Counted from the stretch's first letter, positions 1-11,354 are shown. The stretch: DNA of 64,000 nt from Dryocosmus kuriphilus (GCA_038277395.1 CM076193.1:180166601-180230600); one strand, 5' to 3'. Notes: generated from the sequence alone by a model not told the origin. Made by a program: numbers and translations.

Positions 1-1326
1 GAAAGGGGTTGGAAGAATAATATTTTCGTTATAATAGTGCTGCTTAATTTTTGTAATTATTGAATGAAGTACAAGCAGTGATATAATTATGACAAAAGTA
101 ATGTGAGTGTTATTAGAATAAAGTTATTTCAAACAAATATGTATATTTTTATATTTATTTTCATTATCTGTAAACTCATCTACCGATTTTAAAATATTAT
201 CAATTTAAAACATTATGAAAACAAATTACGTTTACTGCCATGATGGAATTTGACATTTCTAGCTTTACTCGATGGCATTATATACTTTGTCCGGTTAAAG
301 TAATGAATTTTCAAATATTTTCATCACTTTGACCGACCAACAGTGGATATTGTAAAGAATGACCGGTGATTCTTTACAATAACCGGTCAAAGCGATGAAT
401 TTTCAAACATTAATCGCTTTGTCCAGCCAGGTCGGACATTCTTCACAATGACCGGTTATTGTCTACAATGACCGGATTCATCACTCTAACCGTAGCATAT
501 ACATGTATAAATATTTTATCTACGCACACGCACGTGGAAAATTTGAAATGTTTAAAAACCATTGTTATTTAATGTTGCAATAATTAATTTTCAAAGTAGA
601 ATTTATAAAAACAAATACAATTAATTTATAAAGGTAAAAGTTTTTTCATTTAATTATAAACATTAATTCTTAAGGATCTCAAATGTATGCGCGGCAAATT
701 GGAAATTGAAATGAAGTCATGTGTACTATAATCCTCAATGCAAAAGAATATTTATATTGCCTATTTACATGAATTTTAGCTTGCAAAACACCTATTTTCC
801 TATTATTTTCATTTTTAAACTTTAGGGGTAGTTTTCACCCCCTATAATTAAAAAGCACACTTTTTCATCATACCACGTTTGATATAGAGGGTAAAACGAA
901 GTTCATTTTTCAAAATTTCATCCAAATCGGTGCTATCCCATAGAATTCGGAGGTTAGACCCTGTTTTTCGTTTCATTCCCTGGACTATAGTAATTCTTTT
1001 CCTTTCGAAATTTTTGCTGGTAGATGGGTTTAAAAAGTTTTATGTATTTTTTAATCTATGAATTGATCTTCTATAAAACAATACATTCCCAATAAACTTG
1101 GTCGAAGTTAAATACTCATTATTAATTTACACAAAGTTATGAAAGCAACACATAATATTAATATAAGCGATAAGTACATAATTAAACATTAATTTCATAT
1201 ATAATCATTTTAATTAATAATGTAAGAATAAACTTTAAAAATTAAATATTTTTTTTTAAAGAAACACTTTTATTTAACAAATAAATAATTGGAATAACTC
1301 ACTGAAATTAAAAACATAAATTATTA
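1..1326. other. AT-rich non-coding DNA
   Basis: No open reading frame with coding character is visible on either strand. The stretch holds one MITE (separate entry). Around 820-1000 there is a block with CACCCCC-type motifs in moderately structured sequence that looks like a dispersed repeat; I cannot name it. The rest is low-complexity A/T-rich DNA. Confidence 0.6.
286..491. mobile_element. small MITE with CGGTTA-type inverted ends
   Basis: The left end CCGGTTAAAGTAATGAA is mirrored at the right end by TTCATCACTCTAACCG, giving imperfect inverted repeats of about 16 bases. The roughly 205-base interior repeats ACCGGT-centred motifs in both orientations (for example around 338-410), so the whole unit can fold back. 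No coding capacity. Superfamily not determined; no clear target duplication was seen. Confidence 0.55.
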
Positions 1327-1409
1327 ATATAATGTTGTTAAAGGTTTTGGCCTTAGGTCTGAGAATTTAATATGTATATAAATAAAGGTATCTTTATTAT
1401 ATATGATGA

Positions 1410-1466
1410 TACATTCGATACATTCAATGCATTTCGCCACGATATCGTGGTCTCTTCAGGACTGTA
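1410..1466 (-). ncRNA. hammerhead ribozyme in Penelope 3' region (copy 1)
   Basis: On the minus strand the full hammerhead core is present in order: CUGAAGA (1459-1453), a stem II hairpin made from the palindrome CCACGATATCGTGG, GAAA, a six-pair stem III (AUGCAU with AUGUAU, one G-U pair, loop UGA), then C at the cleavage position (complement of 1417). Stem I is formed by UACAGUC before the core and GAAUGUA after it, with one A-G mismatch. Cleavage would fall between the bases complementary to 1417 and 1416. Hammerheads in the terminal repeats of Penelope-like elements are established knowledge; here the call comes from the pairing I can trace. Confidence 0.85.
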
Positions 1467-1823
1467 AAAAATATGGCTTTTTTCAAAAAAACAGGATCGT
1501 TGGAGAGACTTTTTTACAAGTAAGAAGGTTATATGTTGTAGACTTACCATTAAATGTTTTTCAATAAGAAATATTTAAGAAAGTTGTAGAGTGCACACAG
1601 GTTATGTTTTCATTTCTTTAAATGTAGAGGTGATACTGGTTTTTTAATAAAGAAATTTTTACTTATGTGTTTTTGAAATCATTTTTGAGAATTTTTTACT
1701 TGTTAGAATGTTCATTTTTGAAAAAAAATGTTATTATTAACAGAAAAAATTGTAAAAAGGTGGAGAGACCACATGTTTGTGGTCTACTCCAATATTGGAG
1801 GTAAAGCACTAGGTATTAAGAGT

Positions 1824-3065
1824 CTAAACCAAATCACGAAAGGATTCAATGACGTCATGGTAGATACAGAACAAGTTTTCAGTATCGGATCTAAAGTTAA
1901 CGTAATCTTTAATATTAATCATTTCTAAGATATTTCTTTTTTGAAAATTATTTTCTAAGCCTAGGATTTTAACATTTTTAGAATCGTAGTCAAATTTGTG
2001 GTCGAAATCTGTAGTGTGTTTACATAATGCTGTATTGATTTTTTTGTTATTTTCGCTATTTCGATGTTCTGAAATTCTTACCTTGAGTGGCCGTTTTGTT
2101 TGACCAATGTAGATCTGATTACAATGTTTACATGGTATACTATAAATGAGATTTGTTTTTTCATATTTTGGAATACGGTCTTTGATAGATGGTATTAGAA
2201 TGTTAGAAAGTTTATTTTTGATTGAGAAAATTAAAGTGATATTTAATTTTTTACATATTCTTATAAGTGGTAAATAAAGATCTTCGACATAAGGTAAAGT
2301 TATAATTTTAGAAAAATCAATTTCTTTCAAATTTTTAAAATTTTTAGTATTAGTTTGTGAATTTTGTGCAGTTTCTAAATATGTAAGTCTTTTTTTAATG
2401 TTATTCATAATAAAATTATGTGGATAATTATTTTTGATTAAGGTTTCATAAATGAAATTGATGTTTTTTTCTAAGAACTGGGGTTCTGAGAATATATATG
2501 CTCTATTAATTAAAGATGTGACGACTCCTTTTTTATGATTTATGTGATGATTGGAAAAAAAGTTTAAAGTGCGACCAGAGTATGTTGGTTTATGATACCA
2601 ATCGGTTTCTATATACCCTTTTGTAAAAATAATTGTTAAATCTAAAAAATTTATTCTTTTGTTAATTGATTCTTCTAGTGTAAATTATAATGATCCACCT
2701 TTATTATTAAATTCACTTAAGATTTTAGAAACTGAATCTTTATGTAAACATAAAATAGTATCATCTACGAAACGGTGGTAAAAAAGAATTTTGAATAGAG
2801 GGTTTTTTATAATTTTTTCTTCCATATTTTGCATGACAATTTCAGCAAGTACAGAGGAAATGGATGATCCCATTGGGGTTTCAAATTTCTGTTTATAAGA
2901 TGTGTAATTAAATTGAAAATAAGCGTTATTTAAACAGAATCTAATGGCTTCATCAAATTGTTGGAAATTTAGAGTAATATGGTTTTGAATTAAATTCCAG
3001 TTATTTTCTATTAATGTGTAGATTAAATTGGGATCAATATTTGTAAACATAGAAACTGATCCCAA
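1824..3065 (-). pseudogene. Penelope-like RT plus GIY-YIG endonuclease, 5'-truncated, one internal stop
   Basis: Read on the minus strand, one frame runs from 3065 to the stop near 1824, interrupted only by a TAA at 2685-2687; the sister copy has CAA (Gln) there. About 410 codons remain. The N-terminal part starts at the SMFTNI block of the reverse transcriptase and carries the catalytic FVDD (usually YVDD in the family) near 2760-2775. The C-terminal part has the GIY-YIG-type block (YSIPC, then QIYIGQTKRPLKVRISEHR near 2045-2150) typical of Penelope endonucleases, with Cys/His residues before it. The upstream third of a normal Penelope ORF is missing because of the palindrome junction at about 3037-3056. 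In the family the enzyme primes reverse transcription at a nicked target. This copy is probably inactive. Confidence 0.85.
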
Positions 3066-4266
3066 TTTAATCTACACATTAATAGAAAATAACTGGAATT
3101 TAATTCAAAACCATACTACTCTAAATTTCCAACAATTTGATGAAGCCATTAGATTCTGTTTAAATAACGCTTATTTTCAATTTAACTACACATCTTATAA
3201 ACAGAAATTTGGAACCCCAATGAAATCACCCAATTCCTCTGTACTTGCTGAAATTGTCATGCAAAATATGGAAGAAAAAATGATAAAAAAACCCTCTATT
3301 CAAAATTCTTTTTTACCACCGTTTCGTAGATGATACTATTTTATGTTTACATAAAGATTCAGTTTCTAAAATCTTAAGTGAATTTAATAATAAAGGTGGA
3401 TCATTACAATTTACACTAGAAGAATCAATTAACAAAAGAATAAATTTTTTAGATTTAACAATTATTTTTACAAAAGGATATATAGAAACTGATTGGTATC
3501 ATAAACCAACTTACTCTGGTCGCACTTTAAACTTTTTTTCCAATCATCACATACATCATAGAAAAGGAGTCATCGCATCTTTAATTAATAGACATATATA
3601 TTCTCAGAACCCCAATTCTTAGAAAAAAACATCAATTTCATTTATGAAACCTTAATCAAAAATAATTATCCACATAATTTTATTATGAGTAACATTAAAA
3701 AAAGACTTACATATTTAGAAACTCCACAAAATTCATAAACTAATACTAAAAATTTTTTAAATTTAAAAGAAATTGATTTTTCTAACTTTATAACTTTACC
3801 TTATGTCGAAGATCTTTATTTACCACTTATAAGAATATGTAAAAAATTAAATATCACTTTAATTTTCTCAATCAAAAAAAAACTTTCTAACATTCTAATA
3901 CCATCTATCAAAGACCGTATTCCAAAATATGGAAAAACAAATCTCATTTATAGTATACCATGTAAAAATTGTAATCAGATCTACATTGGTCAAACAAAAC
4001 GACCACTCAAGGTAAGAATTTCAGAACATCGAAATAGCGAAAATAACAAAAAAATCAATACATCATTATGTAAACACACTACAGATTTCGACCACAAATT
4101 TGACTACGATTCTAAAAATGTTAAAATCCTAGGCTTAGAAAATAATTTTGATTGATAAATGATTAATATTATAATAAACAAAGATTACGTTAACTTTAGA
4201 TCCGATACTGAAAACTTGTTCTGTATCTACCATGACGTCATTGAATCCTTTCGTGATTTGGTTTAG
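3057..4266 (+). pseudogene. second Penelope-like RT plus GIY-YIG copy, frameshifted
   Basis: This is the mirror copy of the minus-strand frame at 1824-3065, starting at the same RT codon (DPNLIY). It is more damaged. An A-run of seven instead of six near 3285-3292 shifts the frame before the FVDD block, a CAA to TAA change near 3737 adds a stop, and the segment around 4145-4165 has lost or altered several codons compared with the other arm. The GIY-YIG block (3950-4035) and the C-terminal DVIESFRDLV tag before the TAG at 4264-4266 are still recognisable. The independent lesions in the two arms show that they have diverged since the palindrome formed. Confidence 0.85.
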
Positions 4267-4624
4267 ACTCTTAATACCTAGTGCTTAACCTCCAATATTG
4301 GAGTAGACCACAAACATGTGGTCTCTCCACCTTTTTACAATTTTTACTGTTAATAATAACATTTTTTTTCAAAAATGAACATTCTAACAAGTAAAAAATT
4401 CTCAAAAATGATTTCAACAACACATAACTAAACATTTCTTTATTGAAAAACCAGTATCACTTCTGCATTTAAAAAAATGAAAACATAACCTGTGTGCACT
4501 CTACAACTTTCTTAAATATTTCTTATTGAAAAACATTTAATGGTAAGTCTACAACATATAACCTTCTTAAATTGTAAAAAAGTCTCTCCAACGGTCCTGT
4601 TTTTTTGAAAAAAGCCATATTTTT

Positions 4625-4681
4625 TACAGTCCTGAAGAGGCCACGATATCGTGGCGAAATGCATTGAATGTATCGAATGTA
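4625..4681 (+). ncRNA. hammerhead ribozyme in Penelope 3' region (copy 2)
   Basis: Mirror of the ribozyme at 1410-1466, with one base different in stem II (G instead of A at the base of the stem, which leaves one unpaired base in both copies). Core CUGAAGA is at 4632-4638, GAAA at 4656-4659, stem III at 4659-4664 with 4668-4673, and the cleavage C at 4674. Stem I pairs 4625-4631 with 4675-4681. All invariant core residues are intact, so self-cleavage after 4674 is predicted. Confidence 0.85.
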
Positions 4682-4870
4682 TCATCATATATAATAAAGA
4701 TACCTTTATTTATATACTTATTAAATTCTCAAACCTAAGGCCAAAACCTTTAACAACATTATATCCAATTGGTCTAAAAAATGAACACGTTAAATAAATT
4801 ATTAATCGTTAATAGTATACAGTTTTTTAATTCATTTTCACAAATATATAAGATCAACGCTATAAACATA

Positions 4871-5087
4871 AATTTCACATTGTGAAAATTTATTATAAAA
4901 TTATATGTACACAGCACATTTCAGATTTTGATTTTTAATGCATATTTATTACAATAAAATCGTGGGGCTTATATTTATAATCATTGGAAAGCCCCACGCT
5001 TCTATTGTAATAAATAAGCATTAAAAATCAAAATTTGAAATGTGCTGTGTGCATATAATTTTGTAATAAATTTTCACAATGTGAAAT
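4871..5087. mobile_element. 217-bp hairpin MITE
   Basis: The two halves are near-complete inverted copies: AATTTCACATTGTGAAAA at 4871-4888 is mirrored at 5070-5087. The similarity continues inward through the CACAGCACATTTC motif to the centre near 4971-4989, where GTGGGGCTT faces AAGCCCCAC. It could fold into one long stem. No coding capacity. Target duplication and superfamily are unclear. Confidence 0.7.
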
Positions 5088-5131
5088 TGATGTAATATTT
5101 TACTTTTATAACACACCGTGGGCCCTGCATT

Positions 5132-5152
5132 CCCCCCCCCCCCCCCCCCCCC
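5132..5152. repeat. poly-C tract (21 C)
   Basis: An uninterrupted run of C in otherwise A/T-rich DNA. Similar pure G runs occur at 20831-20848, 22794-22812 and 37297-37321. Confidence 0.95.
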
Positions 5153-5672
5153 GTAAATGTGGGTCACGAGTTCGAAGACTCTAAGTTCAAACGATTCAGA
5201 GTAGGGTCAAAAGAATGAAGTGGAGTAAAAAGTTTACTTTTGGAGTATTTATAGGTTGAAAGGAGGGTCTATACTCTATAGGTTTAACCGCGTCAAAGTA
5301 GGGGCTAAATTTCGACTAGGGTGCCCGACTGTTTTCGGATAAATTTTGAAGGATATGATCGGATATTGGAATAATTCCCAAAATTGTATAGGAAAAATTC
5401 CGAAAAAGTGAGTAAATTTCCGTTTTGCTAGAATAATTTCCGATTATTTTTTGGAAAAATTTCCTACGACTTAGGAAATTTGTGCAATCTCCTAACATTT
5501 TTAATATATTTCCTAACATTTCGGAAATTATTTCACAAAATCGGACAATTTGTCGGAAATTTACGAAATATTTCCATTTTTTATAGGAAATCGCATGTTT
5601 CCTAAGAGTTCTGGAAAAATTTCCTACTACCTAGGACGAAAAATTACCCAAATTTTTTACAATGTATGGTAA
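5153..5672. other. AT-rich repeats with TTTCCTAA-type motifs
   Basis: No gene. From about 5400 to 5660 the sequence repeats short variants of TTTCCTA and GGAAAT in both orientations. The last 50 bases (about 5620-5672) recur almost unchanged at 10830-10882, where they continue directly into the sequence found on the other side of the Harbinger composite. Confidence 0.6.
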
Positions 5673-7218
5673 GGGCCTGATTTACCAACTCTGATTAAAC
5701 ACATGATTAGCTAATCATGGTTATTTTTTAATCGAGACTTTAATCATGATTAAATTACAATGCGTTCCACCATGGATATTTTGGTTCTGATTAGCTAATC
5801 ATATACCCTGTTCATGGTAGCTCTAGTATTCTCTTCTAGCCGCGACTCTGATTGGTCGTAATGAAAAAGTCAGTTAACTTTTGGCGCCATGACGTTTAGG
5901 CGCCAAAACATTGAGATGACGCGTAAAGTTTGAGGTAGTTTCTGAAATATAATTTTTATTCAAATATGTTAACCAGAAGAAAAATGTTTGATAATGTATA
6001 TTTCGAAAATTTACATGTACATATCAGTTATAAAATATAAAATAGATTTTAATTTTTAACCAAAAAAAAAAGATTTTTTAAACAAAGAGATGATTTATTG
6101 GAGCAAGAAGGTGAATTTTTTACCAAAGCAAAAGGCATGAAATTTGATCAAAATAGTTCAATTTTTCACCGAACTAGTTGAATTTTCAAACAAAACAAAA
6201 TGTCTTTTGAACAAAATTGTTGAGTTTCTTACAAAGTGGATACATTTTTCACGAAATTGAATTTTTGAAATTTTAATTTGAATTTTTAAACCGAAACATG
6301 AATTTCCAACGAAGAAGGTTAATTTTCTACCGAAAAATACGAATGCTCCACAAAAAAAAAAAAAATAGATGACTTTTCAAACTTTTGAACGAAATTGTGA
6401 AATTTCTTACAAAGTGGATATATTTTTCACCAAATTGAATTTCTTAAATTTGAATTTGAATGTTTAGACCGAAACAGGAGTTTCCAACGAAGAAGATTAA
6501 TTTTCTACCGAAAAATACAAATATTCCACAAAAAAAAAACATGACTTTTCAAACTTTTGAATAAGATTGTTAAATTTCTTACAAAGTGGATATATTTTTC
6601 ACAAAATTAAATTTTCTAAATTTGAATTTGAATTTTTAAACCGAAACACGAGTTTCCAATGAAGAAGATTAATTTTCAACCGAAAAATACGAATATTCCA
6701 CAAAAAAAATACATAACTTTTCAAATAACAAAAATTTTTAGGTTATCTCTACATGTAAATTACTCCGAATTACCTTTATTACAAAGTTAGTTACTTGGAG
6801 CACTTAAATTACTTCCACAATCGTAAAAATACAAGCTCAATGTCCATTATTTTAACAATGTTTCTATATCATACATACCTATTTGTAGCATGTTGCAAAC
6901 TTCCCTACTAGCACCCAATATTGCCTCAATATTGCATCCATATTTCCTGCAATATGGGCAATGTTGCAGGAAATATGGATGCAATCTTCAGGCAATATTG
7001 CGATGGCCATTTTTGGCAACATTCGTCTGCTAAAATTATTATTATTTTTAACAAAAAATATCTCATAAACTGTAAGAGATAGGTATATTATATTAGAGAT
7101 AGTATATTATTGTATATAGATCCATATTATGAAATGAAAAAAAACCATTTTTACCTATCTCCCCTAAGATTTACCAGATATCTGTTGTTAAAAACAATAA
7201 GTGAATGTTGCCAAAAAC

Positions 7219-10200
7219 AGGTATGTTAAGCTGGCTCAACACTATCGTCATTTTAACATTTAACTTATATCATAATTTAGGGCTCATTTAGGGCTAATTT
7301 GAGCCCTTATTGCGAAATTTTGGGTTCCACATTTTCTTTGAAAAAATTGCACTTGTGCTAACTTAACGTTACGCTGGCACCACCATGATGTGAAACACGT
7401 TAAAAAATGAATTAAACAAATTTCTGCTAACGCCATAATTTTGGGCTCATTTAGGGCTCTTAAAATATCCAAGAACAAAAATGGCTTTAACCCTTAATGC
7501 AAAAAAACACCCCGTATGTACATCATGAATATGACTTTCCTGAAAAATAATATTTTTCCAATTTTTTCAATGTAAATAGGATCTCTTATTTTTGGGCTCC
7601 TCAAAAATACCAACTTTAAATTTTGGGCTTCAACCCTTAAAAGCAGAAAAACACCCCATATGTACATTACAAATGTGACTTTCCTGAAAAATAATCTTTT
7701 TCCGATTTTTTCAATGTAAATAGGATCTCTTATTTTTGGGCTCCTCAAAACTACCAACTTTAAATTTTGGGCTTCAACCCTTAACGCCAAAAAAACACCC
7801 CGTATGTACATTAGAAATATGACTTTCCTGAAAAGTAACCTTATGCGATTTTTTCAATATAAATAGGATCTCTTATTTTTGGACTCCTCAAAACTACCAA
7901 CTTTCAATTTTGGGCTTCAACCCTTAACGCCAAAAAAGATTATTTTTCAGGGAAGTCATATTTGTAATGTACATACGGGGTGTTTTTTTGCGTTAAGGGT
8001 TGAAGCCCAAAATTTAAAGTTGGTATTTTTGAGGAGCCCAAAAATAAGAGATCCTATTTACATTGAAAAAATCGGAAAAGGATTATTTTTCAGGAAAGTC
8101 ATATTTTTAATGTTCATACGGGGTATTTTTTTGCATTAAGGGTTGAAGCCCAAAATTTAAAGTTGGTATTTTTGAGGGCCTCAAAAATAAGAGATCCTAT
8201 TTATATTGAAAAATCGCATAAGGTTGTTTTTCAGGAAAGTCATATTTTTAATGTACATACGGGGTGTTTTTTTGCATTAAGGGTTGAAGCCCAAAATTTA
8301 AAGTTGGTATTTTTGAGGGCCTCAAAAATAAGAGATCCTATTTACATTGAAAAAATCGCATAAGGTTATTTTTCAGGAAAGTCATATTTTTAATGTACAT
8401 ACGGGGTGTTTTTTTGCATTAAGGGCTGAAGCCCAAAATTTAAAGTTGGTATTTTTGAGGAGCCCAAAAATAAGAGATCCTATTTACATTGAAAAAATCG
8501 GAAAAAGATTATTTTTCAGGAAAGTCATATTTTTAATGTACACACGGGGTGTTTTTTTGCGTTAAGGGTTGAAGCCCAAAATTTAAAGTTGGTATTTTTG
8601 AGGAGCCCAAAAATAAGAGATCCTATTTACATTGAAAAAATCGGAAAAAGATTACTTTTCGGGAAAGTCATATTTGTAATGTACATACGGGGTGTTTTTT
8701 TTGCGTTAAGGGTTGAAGCCCAAAATTTAAAGTTGGTATTTTTGAGGAGCCCAAAAGTAAGAGATCCTATTTACATTGAAAAAATCGGAAAAAGATTATT
8801 TTTCAAGAAAGTCATATTTGTAATGTAAATACGGGGGGTTTTTTTGCATTAAGGGTTGAAGCCCAAAATTTAAAGTTGGTATTTTTGAGGAGCCCAAAAA
8901 TAAGAGATACTATTTACATTTAAAAAATCGGAAAAAGATTATTTTTCAGGAAAGTCATATTTTTAATGTACATACGGGGTGTTTTTTGCATTAAGGGTTG
9001 AACCCCAAAATTTAAAGTTGGTATTTTTGAGGAGCCCAAAAATAAGAGATCCTATTTACATTGAAAAAATCGGAAAAATATTATTTTTCAGGAAAGTCAT
9101 ATTTGTAATGTACATACGGGGTGCTTTTTTGCGTTAAGGGTTGAAGCACAAAATTTAAAGTTGGTATTCTTGAGGAGCCCAAAAATAAGAGATCCTATTT
9201 ACATTTAAAAAATCGGAAAAAGATTATTTTTCAGGAAAGTCATATTTTTAATGTACATACGGGGTGTTTTTTTGCATTAAGGGTTGAAGCCCAAAATTTA
9301 AAGTTGGTATTTTTGAGGAGCCCAAAAATAAGAGATCCTATTTACATTGAAAAAATCGGAAAAAGATTATTTTTCAAGAAAGTCATATTTGTAATGTAAA
9401 TACGGGGGGTTTTTTTGCATTAAGGGTTGAAGCCCAAAATTTAAAGTTGGTATTTTTGAGGAGCCCAAAAATAAGAGATACTATTTACATTTCAAAAATC
9501 GGAAAAAGATTATTTTTCAGGAAAGTCATATTTTTAATGTACATACGGGGTGTTTTTTTGCATTAAGGGTTGAAGCCCAAAATTTAAAGTTGGTATTTTT
9601 GAGGAGCCCAAAAATAAGAGATCCTATTTACATTGAAAAAATCGGAAAAATATTATTTTTCAGGAAAGTCATATTTGTAATGTACATACGGGGTGCTTTT
9701 TTGCGTTAAGGGTTGAAGCCCAAAATTTAAAGTTGGTATTCTTGAGGAGCCCAAAAATAAGAGATCCTATTTACATTGAAAAAATCGGAAAAAGATTATT
9801 TTTCAGGAAAGTCATATTTTTAATGTACATACGGGGTGTTTTTTGCGTTAAGGGTTGAAGCCCAAAATTTAAAGTTGGTATTTTTGAGGAGCCCAAAAAT
9901 AAGAGATCCTATTTACATTGAAAAAATCGGAAAAAGATTACTTTTCGGGAAAGTCATATTTGTAATGTACATACGGGGTGTTTTTTTTGCGTTAAGGGTT
10001 GAAGCCCAAAATTTAAAGTTGGTATTTTTGAGGAGCCCAAAAGTAAGAGATCCTATTTACATTGAAAAAATCGGAAAAGATTACTTTTCAGGAAAGTCAT
10101 ATTTGTAATGTACATACGGGGTGTTTTTTTTTCATTAAGGGTTGGAGCCATTTTTGGTCTTGGATATTTTAAGAGCCCTAAATGAGCCCAAGATTATGGT

Positions 10201-10413
10201 GTTAGCAGAAATATGTTTAATTAATTTTTTATCGTGTTTTACAACATGGTGGTGCCAGCTTAAAGTTAAGCTAGCACAATTGTAATTTTTTCCAAAAAAA
10301 TGCGGAGCTCAAAATTTCGCAATAAGGGCCCAAATTAGCCCAAATTGAGCCCTAAATTATGATATAAGTTAAATGTTAAAATGAGGATAGTGTTGAGCCA
10401 GTTTAACATACCT
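7219..10413. mobile_element. foldback element 1, AGGT-type ends, 8-bp target duplication
   Basis: The left end AGGTATGTTAAGCTGGC is mirrored at the right end by GCCAGTTTAACATACCT, and CCAAAAAC flanks both sides (7211-7218 and 10414-10421). Inverted similarity continues inward for about 280 bases (7219-7500 against 10130-10413), including repeated AGGGCTCATTTAGGGCTAAT blocks and a TTAACGTTACGCTGGC subterminal motif near 7360. The centre is a 143-bp tandem array. No transposase is visible, so it is presumably non-autonomous. Ends, duplication length and architecture match the elements at 17654-20729 and 30900-40204. The superfamily is unresolved: 8-9-bp duplications occur in Mutator-like, Merlin and other groups, and Drosophila foldback elements also make 9 bp. 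Confidence 0.8.
7494..10130. repeat. 143-bp tandem array, about 3 units inverted and 15-16 direct
   Basis: The unit is about 142-144 bp and contains ACGGGGTGTTTTTTTGC, GGTTGAAGCCCAAAATTTAA and AAGAGATCCTATTTACATTG. Units in minus orientation occupy about 7494-7937. The orientation then flips, and plus-orientation units follow with starts of the ACGGGG motif at about 7976, 8118, 8261, 8402, 8545, 8687, 8830, 8975, 9117, 9258, 9401, 9545, 9688, 9830, 9974 and 10117. Because many units are 144 bp (a multiple of three), long spurious reading frames run through the array. Confidence 0.9.
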
Positions 10414-10651
10414 CCAAAAACGGCCATCGCAATATTGCCTCTATATTAGGTGCTAGTAGGGTTTGTTCTAGTTGGAGCAGCAAAGTTTCAATAGTAATTT
10501 TTCTTAAGCGAAATCGTGTTAAAAAATCCAAATCATCCATGGTTTCAAAATAATTCACTCGTTCCCTGAATATTCGTGGTCTTCTCTGAACTGGGTAAAA
10601 CATTTCATCATCATCAGATGAGGATAAAATATCATCGTAAAACAGAGCCAT
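10403..10651 (-). pseudogene. N-terminal fragment of a PIF/Harbinger-like transposase
   Basis: The frame begins MALFYDDILSSSDDDEMFYP, then has an Arg-rich stretch and the block YFETMDDLDFLTRFRLRKIT, which resembles the N-terminus of Harbinger nucleases (a DDxxFxxRFRLxKxT pattern ahead of the catalytic domain). It is open for 82 codons and then runs into the MITE and foldback insertion, so the DDE domain is absent. Upstream on the same strand (10690-10822) is a leader matching the plus-strand copy at 11190-11350. Family assignment is from motif memory; no search was possible. Confidence 0.55.
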
Positions 10652-10821
10652 ATTTCCCTGCTGTACACTGCACTCGTATACTTCAATTTTGGGGTTATGT
10701 TACTTTAATCACTGATTAACCTCCATAACCAGCCATTATTGGGCGGTTAAGTTAACCCGTGATTATCTTCCCTTAATCATGATTTAAAAAATGGTGGAAC
10801 GCAAAGTATTGATTAAATAAT

Positions 10822-11056
10822 GTTTCTGGAAAAATTTCCTACTACCTAGTAGGAAAAATTACCGAAATTTTTTACAGTGTATGGTAAGTGTATCAGTTCA
10901 TTCACATAGTAGGCTGACAAAGGTATAACCAATTAAAAGCAATCTGGGTAAGATAGAATTTTTGCCTGCCAGTAAAACCATTTAACCTGCACAGGTAGGT
11001 TGAAGGCATTTGAGAAGAAAGGTAACCAAATTTCTATGAAATACTTAGATTGCTTA
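10822..11056 (+). repeat. duplicate of the host flank showing an unoccupied TAA target
   Basis: This segment joins a copy of the left flank of the Harbinger composite (compare 5620-5672) directly to a copy of its right flank (compare 12598-12770), with a single TAA at 10881-10883 instead of two TAA copies around 6.9 kb of element. It is a paralogous empty site. At its other end, TTA at 11054-11056 is followed by another GGGCC end (11057), suggesting a second Harbinger-type insertion into this copy. Confidence 0.7.
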
Positions 11057-11354
11057 GGGCCAATTCCACCAACTCTGATTAAATTTTAATCATTGATTAA
11101 CTTAATTTAATCAGCACATTGCGTTGCACCATCTTTTAGGGCCTGTTTCACCAACTCTGATTAAATCGTTAATCATTGATTAACATTATTTAATCAATAC
11201 TTTGCATTCCACCATTCTTTTAATCATGGTTAAGGGAAGATAATCACGGGTTAACTTAACCGCCCAATAATAGCTTGTTATGGAGGTTAATCAGTGATTA
11301 AAGTAACATAACCCCAAAATTGAAGTATACGAGTGCAGTGTACAGCAAGGAAAT

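Larger units (their letters stand above)
1327..4764. mobile_element. head-to-head pair of Penelope-like elements forming a 3.4-kb palindrome
   Basis: Two copies of the same Penelope-like retroelement lie in opposite orientation, one on the minus strand (about 1327-3036) and one on the plus strand (about 3057-4764), separated by about 20 bases. The arms are nearly equal (about 1.71 kb) and differ by scattered substitutions and small indels. Each copy is 5'-truncated inside the reverse transcriptase and extends outward through the GIY-YIG endonuclease, a 3' untranslated region and a hammerhead ribozyme. The outer ends match to within a base (CAACATTATAT on each arm read outward). Inverted and tandem partial dimers are known for Penelope-like elements, but I cannot tell whether this one arose at insertion or by later inverted duplication. 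The differences between arms argue against a simple read-folding artefact. Confidence 0.85.
6990..10441. mobile_element. MITE interrupted by the foldback element 7219-10413
   Basis: GCAATATTGCGATGGCC then ATTTTTGGCAACATTC (about 6992-7024) is mirrored by GAATGTTGCCAAAAAC (7203-7218), which resumes after the foldback insertion as CCAAAAACGGCCATCGC and AATATTGCC (10414-10441). Removing the insertion leaves a hairpin MITE of roughly 250 bases with ends of about 35 bases. Just outside its left end (6938-6992) is another small hairpin, GCATCCATATTTCCTGCAAT facing its complement around a GGG loop. Confidence 0.6.

Noticed and set aside
7494..10108. Open reading frames of 66-105 codons repeating LRVEAQNLKLVFLRSPKIRD
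   Set aside because: They run through the 143-bp tandem array only because many units are a multiple of three. The same peptide arises on both strands and frames shift with unit length; not a gene.
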